A stretch of DNA of 64,000 bases. Source: Lamellibrachia satsuma. Taxonomy: Eukaryota; Annelida; Polychaeta; Sabellida; Siboglinidae. Under the pieces are notes generated by a model that saw only the letters and a list, made by a program, of their open reading frames with translations, was not told the DNA's origin and made no database searches. Positions within the stretch are counted from its first letter, which is position 1. The number at the start of each line of letters is the position of its first letter. Shown in pieces: positions 20,517 through 30,826 of the stretch. Position numbers and translations under genes: made by a program. Where the stretch lies: assembly GCA_033239005.1 (NCBI GenBank), contig BSQZ01000011.1:5716001-5780000 (forward strand), written 5' to 3'.

Positions 20517-22266
20517 TTAATTAAATGTCAAAACATTATAATTAATATCGTCGTCATTCACGGGTGCTGGTTTTGCTTTTTTGGAGACCACGAAGGCCCT
20601 GGCAACACTGGATGTTTTTGTACCACCTTTCCTTTTGCATGATTTTTGTTGCTGTTCCTGAATAATCGCATTCTTCTCAGGAGTGTCGGCCAGCACCCTT
20701 GTGCGTCCAGGTTTTCGGCCGCGACGAATCCCTTTCCGAGGGCAGGTTTTGGGAAATGGTCTGACGTGTTCCGGAGAAATAGCAATCGAGGTTGATGACA
20801 CAGATCCACCCGCGCGTGACGTTGATGGGAGAGAGTTCACCACATCGACAGTTGCATAGACAGTCTGTGTGACGGTTACTGCAATACTGGCTTCTGGTGG
20901 TTGATGCACGGTCGCAACGGTGGTTGTCGGTGGTTGATGCACGGCCGCAACGGTGGTTGTCGGTGGTTGATGCACGGCCGCAACGGTTGTTGTCGGTGGT
21001 TGATGCACGGCCGCAACGGTGGTTGTCGGTGGTTGATGTGGATTCGGCATGTCAGTTACAGCTGATGGTAGGAAATCATCCTCATTAAAGATGAACCTGT
21101 CGAAGGGCGATATGCCACTCACGCGAAAACCCGACAGGATGTTTGCGGGGGTCATGGCCCTGAGGAATGCGGTTCCCACCACTCCCGCAATGTCGTAGAT
21201 TGTCATCGTACGACCTGGATGCCCGACTACCACCTATCGCAGGCCGAGTTGTAATACTTTTTGAACGGTCCGTAAACGGAACGATCGAGCGGCTGCAACT
21301 TGTGAGATGTGTGCGGGGGGAATGAGAGCATGATCACCCCGTTCTCTTTAGCGAATTCTAGGACCTCAATTGACAGATGGGATTCGTGATTATCGAGAAT
21401 CAATAGCACAGTTTCTTCTTGAAAGCAACGCACATGACGCACGAAATGCTTCATAAATGTCAAGAAGTTTTCAGCTGTCATCCAGCCAGATGGGTGTGCG
21501 GCGCCAATGGAGTTGGGGGGAGCACCGTTCACAAAGGAATCTTTGTAGTGCACCCTCGGGAACACGAACATTGGTGGAACAGTGTTACCAATCGCACTAA
21601 CCGCGCAGCACACAGTCAGAAGCTGTCCCCTTTCGGCGGACACGATTGCTCCAACTTGTTTGACACCAGTCGACGCGATGACCTTACTGGGTTTCTGCAC
21701 ACATTCCAGATTCTAGCTGGCGTCAATGCTTCGCGTAGGTACAGCCGCTCTAAGTTGTCGTTGAATAAGGCGACGTTCGCCCTGTTGAAACTCATGGCAC
21801 GTCGGAGAGACGTCGCTTCCGGCGTCCGTAATGCGATCTCCATGTGTCGTTTTACGAAACCAGTTAGCCAGTCGACCCAAGCTTTTTCGTTAGAAGCCCA
21901 AGAATTTGGCATTTTCTTTTCTAGTTTCTTTGCGTAGTCGTATGCAAGACGTCGCATCTCCATTGTGTTCAGCCCATAATACAATGCGGCCGCTCTTTGC
22001 ACGTAGTCTACGAGTAGTTGCTCCTCGTCGATGGATAACACAAACTTGGCATTGAAATAACCAGTACGCATGTCTCCATCGCCACCATTCGAGCGATACC
22101 TGATGCAATATTGGCGCAGCGTGCAGTGCGGGATGCCATGTTCGTCGGCTACGTTGCGACATGGGAGACCAGTGTCGACTACCTTCCGAACTGCCGTCAT
22201 GATCTGTTCATGATCGGCGCGACCTCGGTCTGTTTTGCGTTTGTACATCCTCATTGGATAGTTCAC
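20517..22266 (-). pseudogene. pogo/Tigger-type DDE transposase, inactivated
   Basis: Cut-and-paste transposase. N-terminus (22266 downward) has a basic start, then a psq-type helix-turn-helix (MTAVRKVVDTGLPCRNVADE, IPHCTLRQY) and a second DNA-binding-like region (VLSIDEEQLLVDYVQ). The DDE part reads VKQVGAIVSAERG, VPPMFVFPRV, then LLILDNHESHLS (second catalytic Asp) and FPPHTSHKLQPLDRSVYGPF. Two lesions: near 21690 the region expected to hold the DET motif with the first catalytic Asp is deleted (frame IWNV, then QKPSKV in another frame), and near 21230 a 1-nt shift separates SACDRW from GHPGRTMTIYDI. The C-terminus continues with GFRVSGISPFDR, a PPTTTVAAVHQ repeat and basic patches. Without the first Asp it cannot be catalytic. 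Confidence 0.88.
20900..21035 (-). repeat. 33-bp coding minisatellite in transposase C-terminus, 4 copies
   Basis: Four near-identical units encode PPTTTVAAVHQ on the minus strand (the last unit has VAT). A period of eleven codons keeps the frame. It lies in the variable region between the catalytic domain and the basic tail. Confidence 0.9.
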
Positions 22267-22824
22267 CTGAAATTAAATGATACTAATTGTAATTGGTTTA
22301 ATAAATCAGACCTCAAATTGTTGTGAATGATATATACTGTATTTACATGTTTATGTATTAGTACGATCAATTCCGAAATGTATTATTGCACATAGCGTAG
22401 CAAGGGGCTAGTTGAAACATGTTTCAACTAGCCCCACTGAAAATGTTTCAATTAACCCCGTCGGGGGCGCGACCGATAAAATGTTCGGCCGCCATATTTC
22501 CTTTTGCGATTTTATTTCGTTTTTGGTGGACAAATATCCCCTAAGCAGCTACTAAACAGGCATATATTTAGTTTGCAATAGTGACCGATACGCTATGAGT
22601 AACAACATATACTTTACAATCACATTTATTTACTTGAACAGCGAGAAATGTAATAAACCTGCGTAGTTTTCGATATTCACGTTACTTCGCGCCAATGTCA
22701 ACACGAGTTGTGTTTAATAACGTGTTTGATCGCCAGATGGCACCGCTGGCGCATTATTTTTAATTATGTCAGTTAGGTCGAATGTTTCAACTTACCCCGC
22801 GTTTAAACTAGCCCCGGTCTCCCC

Positions 22825-23160
22825 TATATATAAATGATTTGTGTAATGTTTCTAATATACTAAAAATGTATACTGTTCGCAGATGACACTAAAATATTTT
22901 GTTGTTCTGATAATCTAGAATTGCTTAGTACCAAAATTAGTCAAGAGGTGAATAAATTGCACAATTGGCTTGCAGTTAACAAACTGTCTCTTAATATTAA
23001 TAAAACTAAATCCTCTGCATTTGGAAGGGGAAGGGTTGTTTCGGATATTGCTATATCAATAAACCAAAATATTGTAGAAAGAGTATATGAAACAAAATTT
23101 CTTGGTATAATTATCGATGATAAGCTTTCTTGGAAACCACATATATAATAGGTAAAATCC
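22825..23160 (+). pseudogene. LINE RT downstream part (motif C onward), rejoined after pogo
   Basis: Directly after the TA at the pogo right end the host LINE frame resumes: YINDL, then (one frame change) FADDTKIFCC, VNKLHNWLAVNKLSLNINKT and ETKFLGIIIDDKLSWKPHI. Order and spacing fit RT motifs C to E. The homology fades after KSKLVKTMSFIYKA near 23.2 kb. Confidence 0.8.
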
Positions 23161-23456
23161 AAATTGGTTAAAACAATGTCGTTTATTTATAAAGCCATTT
23201 TTTCTTAAATGCTTTGGCATTGATTACTTTATGCTTTTCTTGCCCCTTACTGATCAGATATTATCGCACAAATCTAATGCCCCTATTCACTGGAAAAGAG
23301 AGTTATTTTTGTGGAGTAAAGCCTTGGAACATTGGTTTTCTGGTTCCTCGTGCATGAAAGTATCCAAAAATGTGTTGGTTTGCTAATGTCCATAAACAAT
23401 TTGCGAAACTCTAGATGTCAACATGTTAATTTCCTTAACCACTGGTAAGTTATTTA

Positions 23457-23632
23457 ACAAGAGATTTAACAAGATTGAAATTCAAGGCAAAGGCACAGAT
23501 GGCAAGTGGACAAGGAAGCCTTGTACGTGTAATCCGCCCTCCTGAGGTATGTGTCTAACTAGTTTTTAAACGTATTCAAGCCGTTAGCGGTTACACAATC
23601 TGTAGATAATTTGTTTCATTCATGCAGTTATA
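23457..23632 (-). mobile_element. CR1-type LINE 3' end fragment
   Basis: On the minus strand it matches the 3' end of the CR1 at 30.73-34.6 kb (acaatctgtagataatttgt, ccgccctcctga, gatggcaagtggacaaggaa) and ends in the same ttgttaaatct-type tail. In segmental copy 2 the flanks are directly joined (gataagttat/aatatctaca near 54222), so this piece inserted after the duplication. Confidence 0.8.
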
Positions 23633-23639
23633 TACTAAC

Positions 23640-24840
23640 TATAAACATGCTTCGGCGAGCCACATCCGCTGCTACTTTGTTTGATTTGTCGCAAGCGAAT
23701 GTCGAGTCATAGCATCACATTACACAAAAGCCAGCTATTTATTGTTTGCGTGTTGCTCTTACACTAGTCTCTCCTGTCCTTTTCAATTAGCCCCCTACCA
23801 CACAGTTACATCTTCAATAATATCCATGGAGATAACTATCATCGCGCAATCCATCACGAACACCTTTCACGAAGACTGACTGATGATTCACCCTTGTGTT
23901 CATACCGACCAGACCATAACAGTGTGCTGGAGAGAGAAGGTGCGATTTATTACTTCGTTGTTTTGGACTTGGGCAGACAGTCAGTGAATGAAGGCGTGTA
24001 GTCCTGAAACAAGCACACATGGAAGAACGCTGTTGCAAGCCAACATATATTCGTCATCTTCATGATGGTCGCCAACAATGCAAGGGTTGCAGCCGCGGAC
24101 TGGTCCCCGGTCTCTAGCAGAGCACCGACGCTGAATCATGGCTCATGACGAATGATTTACACAATCACCGTGCGTCTTGAGATTCTTACACTATTTTACT
24201 GCAGCAGTCGCCCACGCACTTATCACTAACCCTTGCTGTACAGTGGTCAACGACCATATTTAACATGCAATACCAGTTACCAGGTACTATTTCTTCTTCG
24301 CTTACTTTCCCTCTAGTTTCTTCTTCCCCGTCTTCCTTTGGTTGACTTCTACCGTATTGGTTCTGTTGTCATTCTCTCGCACTGCGCTCTCAACAATATA
24401 GTAATTATGTTATTATGGCTGAATACTTCCCAGAGAAGCCGAGATGGCGTTGGAATCATCATGTTTGCCAGTGGGTGAAGTGTACAATCATAATTTATTG
24501 CCACATATTCTCAGGCAATGTCCCGTCCATCGCAATATGTTTCCAAGTAACTTCCTTTTCACATGCTTCTTTATTTAAATCTTTCCACGCAGTTCAACCT
24601 TCTGTCATCCCAATAAACCCCAAATTTGTTCCGTTACGTGTAGCGTATCCACCTAATTCTGTGCAAATGCCAATGTTTCCAAACCATCCACAAACTCTGA
24701 TCTCAATCGCACAATGTCATACCGATTGCATTTCCAATTCCAGATCTGCCTTGCCAGTTATTTATTTTTGTGGGGAATAATTGTGTAGTTCAGTGACTCT
24801 TAAAAAAGGCACAAACCTGATTTAACTACAGACCAGGAAA
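23640..24840. other. Non-coding part of segmental block, internally repeated
   Basis: No gene seen. The segment around 23640-24030 has a second, diverged copy about 2.5 kb further on (26105-26530), and both recur in the other block (54230 and 57370). The 24540-24770 stretch (ccaaaccatccacaaactct, ttccaattccagat) recurs at 28090, 55745 and 59155. A singleton of the 27-bp unit amplified at 39.1 kb lies at about 24440-24485. Confidence 0.6.
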
Positions 24841-24844
24841 ATTG

Positions 24845-25135
24845 AAGTGTTTGCAATAGTGAATGGTTATAAGGATATTGATAGGAGTATGATCTTCAAA
24901 CCTAGAGAAGGCTGTAGAGACAGATGATACAAAGTAGCTTTAGTTAAGGAACTTTGTGTGAACTATCAGAAAAGCTGCTAGTAGTGTTTAAAAATGAAAT
25001 TGACAGATATCTGATAAGGGCAGGCTATACATATATGATAAAATTGTTGGATTCTCAATAAATCAATGGCTTTTTTGTCCACTTGCAATGCGGAACGTGT
25101 TGTTTTGGGTGGCAATCTTGTTAAGCTGAATCGTA
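24845..25135 (+). mobile_element. CR1-type LINE 3' end fragment
   Basis: Degraded match to the CR1 C-terminus and 3' UTR: NGYKDIDRSMIF, then (with breaks) the KxxxDRY block, followed by ttgttggattctcaataa, caatggcttttttgtccact and the gcaatcttgttaag tail. The equivalent piece in copy 2 is at 55900-56260. Confidence 0.75.
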
Positions 25136-26638
25136 GGAAAACACAAGCATGATCGTGCGCAGTTTACCGGCTCGCAGAAAAAACCCACTAGCCTTATTGT
25201 AGAACTGTTATTGTCTTGCAGTAACAGTTGACCCACACGGACAATTGTACGCATTATTTATAACACCTATGCATTCCCACATTTCAACGACATGCCAACC
25301 ATGATTATGTTGACTTCGTGATGTCATAAACTTAACAATCCTTTAATGTTTAGTAGAATAAGAGAGAGAAGACATTTCCATCGTCACATCGTTCATCGGG
25401 AACACACGCACTCCGGTCAATAGGAACGTCTGTAAGAGTTGTATATCATCGAAAGATCGAGACCTATTTACCAAACAATTGCGCAAGTGTTAGTTGCCAC
25501 CGTCGATGAACTACTGACAGATCGTATACATCAACAGAGTACACAGGACGTGCGTGCGTGCGTGCGTGCGTGCGTGTACTCTTTCTGTAGACTACTGTCA
25601 TGTGGCATAACAGAACAACCATAAACCACATTCACTGAATGCGTAATTATCTTTATTACACAAAACGCTTTCTGTCCATATATGCTTTTCAAGTATGAAC
25701 TGGTTATGGTTCCATATTTTCTGAACAACATTTTTATAGTGTCGCTTCCAAACTTAAAGACGTGGGAATCGACCGTTTCCTTGCTTTTATTTGGTTAATT
25801 ATCACATATAGTTTTAATGTATTTGATCAAACAATTAATACTTCAGTGGAAAATTATTGTTTTATTTTTATGTAAAGAAACTTGTCAACACATTTTATTA
25901 CAGAGAGAGCCGCAGAGATATCGTCTGGGATTATGCTATGATGGTGTCGACAACAGTACGCCTACCGCTGCTAAACACAAGACAGACACGGCGTACAGCG
26001 ATATACCCCATGTTATTAGTTAAACTGACCTGATGCCTTTCCTGATTTGGAAGCATTACTAGAATGTCACAACTGAAACAGTATTTACTAATGTTTCTTA
26101 ACCAACTATATATTCAGAAACCTGTTTCTGCGAGCCATCTCCGGTGGGATAATGATATGTTTATGTCGAGTTGTCATATCTCAAACAAAAGCTATTTATT
26201 TATGCTTCGCGTGTTGCTCTTGCATTTGTCACTCCTTGCCTTTACCGGTAGGCCCCTACCACATAGCTACATCTTTAATCATTTGCCTTTATAGACAACT
26301 AACGTGTTCTACCTGTGTATGTTGCCTCTACCCACAAATCAGTAGTTGAGCGCAATTAACCATTTTAATAACATTAATTGTCCGGTTTATTACATAGTGA
26401 ATTATCAACAATGACTGACAATTCATGACATATATCTACCGACCAGACCCTTACAGTGTGTTGGAGAAGATGCTACTGATTACTTCGTTGTTTTGGACAC
26501 GGGGCAGACATAGTCAGTTATTACTGAACAGTTCTCGGGATAGTTCGTTTTCATGATCAGACAATTATTTTATGATAACCAAAAGGTTTTTATTTACCGT
26601 AGAGTTTTCGCCACCTTGTCAAGATGGCTTCATCAGTA
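25136..26638. other. Non-coding part of segmental block
   Basis: No gene recognised. It includes gtcgcttccaaacttaaaga (25740), shared with 56392, and the second copy of the 'gcgtgttgctcttgc' repeat (26205). A short GTGC run lies at 25551-25578. Small open frames show no domain. Confidence 0.5.
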
Positions 26639-27874
26639 CTAATGACAATGACGTCCTGGTAGGATAACGTTCGTTGTTCCCCTTATCTCCGTTGATCGCT
26701 GTCTCTCTTCTCCCAGTCTATCAGATGGTTCTCGGTGGTTGTGTGGTCTTTGAGGGCGGACTTGTTGGTGGTGGAATGTGAGGGTGGACTTGGTGGTGGA
26801 ATGTGAGGGTGGACTTGTTGGTGGTGGTGGAATGTGAGGGTGGACTTGTTGGTGGTGGAATGTGAGGGTGGACTTGTTGGTGGTAGATGGTGAGAGCGGA
26901 CTTGTTGGTGGTGGAATGTGAGGGCGGACTTGTTGGCGGTGGACTGTGAGGGCGGACTTGTTGGTGTTGGACTGTGAGGGCGGACTTGTTGGTGGTGGAC
27001 TGTGATGGCCGACTTGTTGGTGGTGGACTGTGATGGCCGACTTGTTGGTGGTGGACTGTGAGGGCGGACTTGTTGGTGATGGACTGTGATGGCCGACTTG
27101 TTGGCGGTGGACTGTGAGGGCGGACTTGTTGGTGGTGGACTGTGAGAGCCAACTTGTTGGTGGTGGACTGTGAGGGTCGACTTGTTGGCGGTGGACTGTG
27201 AGTTCGGACTTGTTGGTGGTGGACTGTGATGGCCGACTTGTTGGCTGTGGACTGTGAGGGCCAACTTGTTGGTGGTGGACTGTGAGGGCCGACTTGTTGG
27301 TGGTGGACTGTGAGGGCCGACTTGTTGGTGGTGGAGTGGGGGCCCGACTTGGTGGTGGTGGTGGACCGTGAGGGCGGACTTGTTGGTGGTGGACTGTGAT
27401 GGCCGACTTGTTGGCGGTGGACTGTGAGGGCCGACTTGTTGGTGGTGGACTGCGAGAGCCAACTTGTTGGTGGTGGACTGTGAGGGCCGACTTGTTGGCG
27501 GTGGACTGTGAGTTCGGACTTGTTGGTGGTGGACTGTGATGGCCTACTTGTTGGCGGTGGACTGTGAGGGCCAACTTGTTGGTGGTGGACTGTAAGGGCC
27601 AACTTGTTGGTGGTGTACTGTGAGGGCCAACTTGTTGGTGGTGGGGTGTAAGGGCCGATTTGTTGGTGTTGGACTGTTACTGTTTCTATCAGCTCCTCGT
27701 GAATTGTTCTCTTGGTTCATTCTCCACATCTTTCTTGTGTTCGTTTGGTCTGGTCTTAATTAATCTCCCTGTCTCACCTATGTATACTGCACCACAAGTA
27801 TTACACGGGATTTGGTATACTAGTTCACCCTGTTCTGTCTGAAACCTCATAGTAGGAATGAAAAGGCCTGCCAA
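26639..27874 (-). mobile_element. Penelope-like element 3' end (GIY-YIG endonuclease) split by minisatellite
   Basis: At 27850-27690 the minus strand encodes GELVYQIPCNTCGAVYIGE, TGRLIKTRPNEHKKDVE: the CxxC and VYIGETGR...EHK blocks of the GIY-YIG nuclease that ends Penelope-like retroelements. Normally the same domain continues to NKSALTDH...NHxIDW; here that second part (SALKDHTTTENHLIDWEKR) lies at about 26760-26690, about 0.95 kb further on, beyond a 28-bp array grown from its own coding sequence. No RT domain is present, so the copy is 5'-truncated. The frame after EQFTRS stops at 27689. Confidence 0.78.
26745..27690 (-). repeat. 28-bp minisatellite, about 33 copies, open in all minus frames
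   Basis: Unit about ggtggtggactgtgagggcg plus gacttgtt (28 bp). As 28 is not a multiple of three, a minus-strand ribosome passes through all frames every 84 bp, giving one 28-residue cycle (TNKSALTVHHQQVGPHSPPP and so on) whichever frame is used; none has a stop. The NKSAL word is that of the flanking GIY-YIG domain, so the array arose inside it. Confidence 0.9.
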
Positions 27875-28540
27875 GTGTTAGGCGCTTTGAACACCATGGC
27901 GCTGTATAAGAATGTACCTTTTTTAACGTTAATTGCCACACATTTTCAGGTCATGTTCCGTCCATCGAAATATGTTCCCAAATTACTTCTCTTTCACATG
28001 CTTTATTTCAATATTTTCTCGCAGTTCAACCATCTGTCATCCCAAATTACCCTAGATGTGTCGCGCTACCTGTAGCTTATCCACCTATTTATGCGCCAAT
28101 GTCTACATTTCCAAACCGTCCACACACGCTGATCTCAACCCACATGTCAACGACAGGCCAATCATTATTACGTTGACCTTATGGTGCCTTAAACTTAACA
28201 ATCCTTTAATGCTTAATACAACAAAAGACAAGACCCTCCCATCGTCACATCGTTCATCGGCAACACGCGCACTCCTTTGAATGGGAACGCATGTAGGAGT
28301 TATATATCATATATAGGTCGAGACCTATTTACCAAAGAATTGCGCAGAAGGTTTCAGCCGCCCCCGTCGACGAACTATTGCCAGACGTTAAAAAAACAAG
28401 GGTAACAGGTGAGAAGCAAAGTTTTATCTGTGGACTCGGTCTCTGTTAATATGATGCCCATATATAGGTCGTGCGTGCGTGTGTATGTGTGTGTGCGTGC
28501 GTACATCCTTACTGAAAAATGCTGAATAAAATCAATGCAA
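27875..28540. other. Non-coding part of segmental block
   Basis: No gene seen. It matches 59030-59930 in copy 2 (tcgtcacatcgttcatcggc, atttaccaaagaattgc, gacgaactattg, cggtctctgttaatatgatg). A GTGC/GT run lies near 28470-28500. Confidence 0.55.
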
Positions 28541-29689
28541 TTGATGTAAGCATGTTTAATGTTTATATATGTTTATATAGCGCTGTACTAGCTGTGGATC
28601 TGGGAGGAAGTCACAGCTTCAGGATGCTCTACTCTATGATTCATGCTCTTCTAGCCAACACCAAAGAAGATTTGCCGCCCAGTTCTCATATGTTGTTTAA
28701 ACTGTCACTATTTAGGTGAGGTGTCTTCATTGTGCAAGTCTAAACATACCAACTAATATCAAAGAAACCGTCCAGTTAGGTCCAGGCAATTGTTTGAACA
28801 GTCAAAAGTTCCCAAGTCAGTGAATAAGGTGAACAATGAGCTGCAGCTTTATTATGTAAGAGCTGGGAATGCTTGTATCACCCAAGTAGTACAAAGAACA
28901 AGTTTGTTAAGATATTTCGTGTGCCTAAGCAGTTCCTTTACCCATGAATCCCTGGCGTATTTGGTTAATAACGGAGACGTACAACCCTTTCTAAGTTTGT
29001 GTGGACAAACCCAACTCCTATATGGGCTTTGTAAAATTTGTGTTGAGGCTGTATTTCAACGGAATTGCCACTGCACACCGCATTAAATGTAAAATGCGTG
29101 CAGCATAGCGTGCACAGTCAGAAATAAATAGTCTGGATAACTACATCAGTGTAGAAGACAAACTGGTACATGTTAGTAATAAAAGTGTGACTAAAAACAC
29201 TTGTTGCTCTTATATAATGTTCCAGCATAACAATTTAGAAGGGAAACAGATACTTCATTAAGGCTGCACAAGTATAGTACCAGCTAGGCTATTTAAAAAT
29301 TATCTACACACAAAAGCGGGGAGCAAGTAATTCCCCAATTCGTGCTGTATTAGCATAGATCCTGATTTATACCAAACGGGGAAGAGGGGTGGGGTTAATA
29401 CCAAACATACAGTTCTGCTGTTATACAATGTTCAGCCTCTGTAAGGGGAAAATATACACTTGAAAACTGCACGAGCATAAAGCCGCTAGTCTGCTATATG
29501 GCAATTGAAATGCAATGCACCATAGTGTGTGACAGCACTGTCAAATGTATACCTGACAGTAAAACAAATACACCGGGGAGGGAAGGTGGGAATAAATTTG
29601 TTTCTCAAAATCAAAGTCGAAAAACGGTGTTGTTAGTCTGGAGCAGTGCAGAAAAGTAATTTGTAAACCTGCGCCTCTACTATCTTCCC

Positions 29690-29840
29690 GCAAATTTTCC
29701 CCGCGGGCGCCGCTAACCAATGAGATGCTTTGAACGCCTCCCGGCCAGCCTAATTAAGCGCTATGCTAATTTCCAGGAAGAGAGGGGTGACAGGTTGTTA
29801 TTAAATAACCCCCTAGTTAGCCGCTAGGGGCTTTCTGCAC
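29690..29840. promoter_or_regulatory. Conserved GC-rich segment with CCAAT-type motif (copy 1)
   Basis: ttttccccgcgggcgccgct, aaccaatgagatgc, attaagcgctatgctaattt and ttagccgctaggggctttc are preserved almost unchanged at 61080-61240 in the other block, although flanks are diverged. CCAAT and an octamer-like atgctaat suggest a promoter or enhancer. No transcript start is visible. Confidence 0.35.
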
Positions 29841-30073
29841 CAGATCACAAAACACTTTTCAGTCTAAAGATCAAACATGTATTTTGCTGTATAAATACAC
29901 CTTGGTTCATTGTGACACTATTGAACTGAGACATTATAACAAACCCCCACTACCCCACAGAGACGTGAATAAAGACCCTTTGGCATACTGACAATTAGTC
30001 CAGAAACAAACCCAGAGCCAGCACAGAGGGGAATTTACGAGGAGTCTTAAATCACGGCGACACGGTCTTGAAG

Positions 30074-30106
30074 TCAGACACTGACGTCAGAGTGACGTCA
30101 GAGCTT
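30074..30106. promoter_or_regulatory. CRE-like cluster TGACGTCA x2 (copy 1)
   Basis: Two TGACGTCA palindromes occur within 25 bp (ctgacgtcagagtgacgtcag), the consensus for CREB/ATF-type factors. The copy-2 equivalent (61498-61545) has a similar, slightly longer cluster. Function is inferred from motif identity only. Confidence 0.45.
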
Positions 30107-30330
30107 GTACATTTGTAAATCACTGTTACACCATGGACACGGCTACACGGCGCTGAGACGACGCCATTTTTCAGACACATTCAGTAGATGTTACACACAA
30201 TTTAAACGAGTATCCACGAACTTTGGTAAAATTTATTATTGTAATGACGTTATGCTGCATACAATAAAAAATGTGTTCGTAAAATATATAATGTTTACTA
30301 TAGTTATTGTTATATACTATTAACCATTTT

Positions 30331-30726
30331 GGATCACCGTGTGTTCAGTGAAAACAGTTTAGTGTAGCGTCGAAAAAAATCATCAGTTGTTAAAACAATG
30401 TAGCTATGAAGGTGTAATACAGTGCGAAGAATACTAAATTATCATAACAAAAACATATCTAGGAAACAATAATGGCGCAATTTGCGTTAAAGTTAGGACA
30501 GTGATTGTCAAAACAGGGTCATAAAGAGCGGCGACAAACGTAAACGTGCTTGAAGTAGAATTAATGTTTATATAATTAGTCTTCAAAAACCATCAAAGTG
30601 TTTGTTAAAAAAACATGGCGTCCAGCTTAAATTTCACCTTACAATGTCAATTGGTGCAGTGAAACAGGCGACGGTGGTACGTGCAATACTAACATTAATT
30701 AACTGCAGCAAAAGGAAGGGCGACTT
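30331..30726. other. Copy-1-specific non-coding sequence
   Basis: No gene or repeat is seen. Compared with copy 2 (61755-61810) this part, plus the CR1 and flanking sequence to about 34740, is extra or strongly diverged. Confidence 0.4.
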
Positions 30727-30826
30727 AATTTAACAAGATTTAACAAGATTTGCCATCCAAGCCAAAGGCCCAGATGGCAAGTGGACAAGGAAGCCATTGG
30801 CTTATCGAGAGTCCAACAATGTTCAC

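Larger units (their letters stand above)
20230..22824 (-). mobile_element. pogo-like (Tc1/mariner superfamily) DNA transposon, 2595 bp
   Basis: Terminal inverted repeats GGGGAGACCGGGGCTAGTTg/taaac at 20230 and, inverted, ending at 22824, with TA on both sides (20228-20229, 22825-22826). Subterminal copies of (ca)agttgaaac/gtttcaact and a ccccg block occur at 20408-20475 and 22405-22460 and look like transposase-binding sites. The element carries one transposase gene on the minus strand, damaged at two points. It sits within the RT of the plus-strand LINE, so it is younger than that LINE. Confidence 0.9.
14548..23220 (+). mobile_element. Plus-strand LINE interrupted by two nested elements
   Basis: An old LINE with ORF1 (about 14548-15395) and ORF2 whose pieces lie at 15650-16534, 19583-20228 and 22825-23160. 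The first interruption is a minus-strand LINE (16535-19582), the second a pogo-type transposon (20230-22824). Removing the first rejoins the frame at gcatcaGAAATAAaggagc with a 7-bp target duplication. Removing the second brings the RT motif B part (CGVPQ) next to YINDL and FADDTKIF. RT motifs place it in the broad Jockey/CR1 superfamily (Daphne/Crack-like by the TKFLGIIIDDKLSW block). Many stops and frameshifts show that it is dead. The 3' end is indistinct near 23.2 kb. Confidence 0.8.
28545..30330. repeat. Unexplained ~1.8-kb segment conserved between both blocks (copy 1)
   Basis: Aligned throughout with 59960-61750. The left part has protein-like stretches that survive in both copies in plus orientation: QLYYVRxGxACITQVVxRTS, LSSSFTHES, NGDVQ, then IATAHRIKCKM and SEIxxxDNYISVEDxL, all interrupted by stops in copy 1. 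I do not recognise the family. The right part (29690-30110) holds the CCAAT/octamer-like segment and CRE-like motifs listed separately. It may be an old gene or transposon remnant. Confidence 0.6.

Noticed and set aside
24091..24150. Possible tRNA-like or functional RNA (agccgcggactggtccccgg block)
   Set aside because: No cloverleaf or internal promoter boxes could be traced; it is part of the segmental repeat.
26683..27602. Three overlapping minus-strand genes of 259-311 codons
   Set aside because: They are the three frames of one 28-bp array and give the same peptide cycle; they are reported as one Penelope remnant with a minisatellite.
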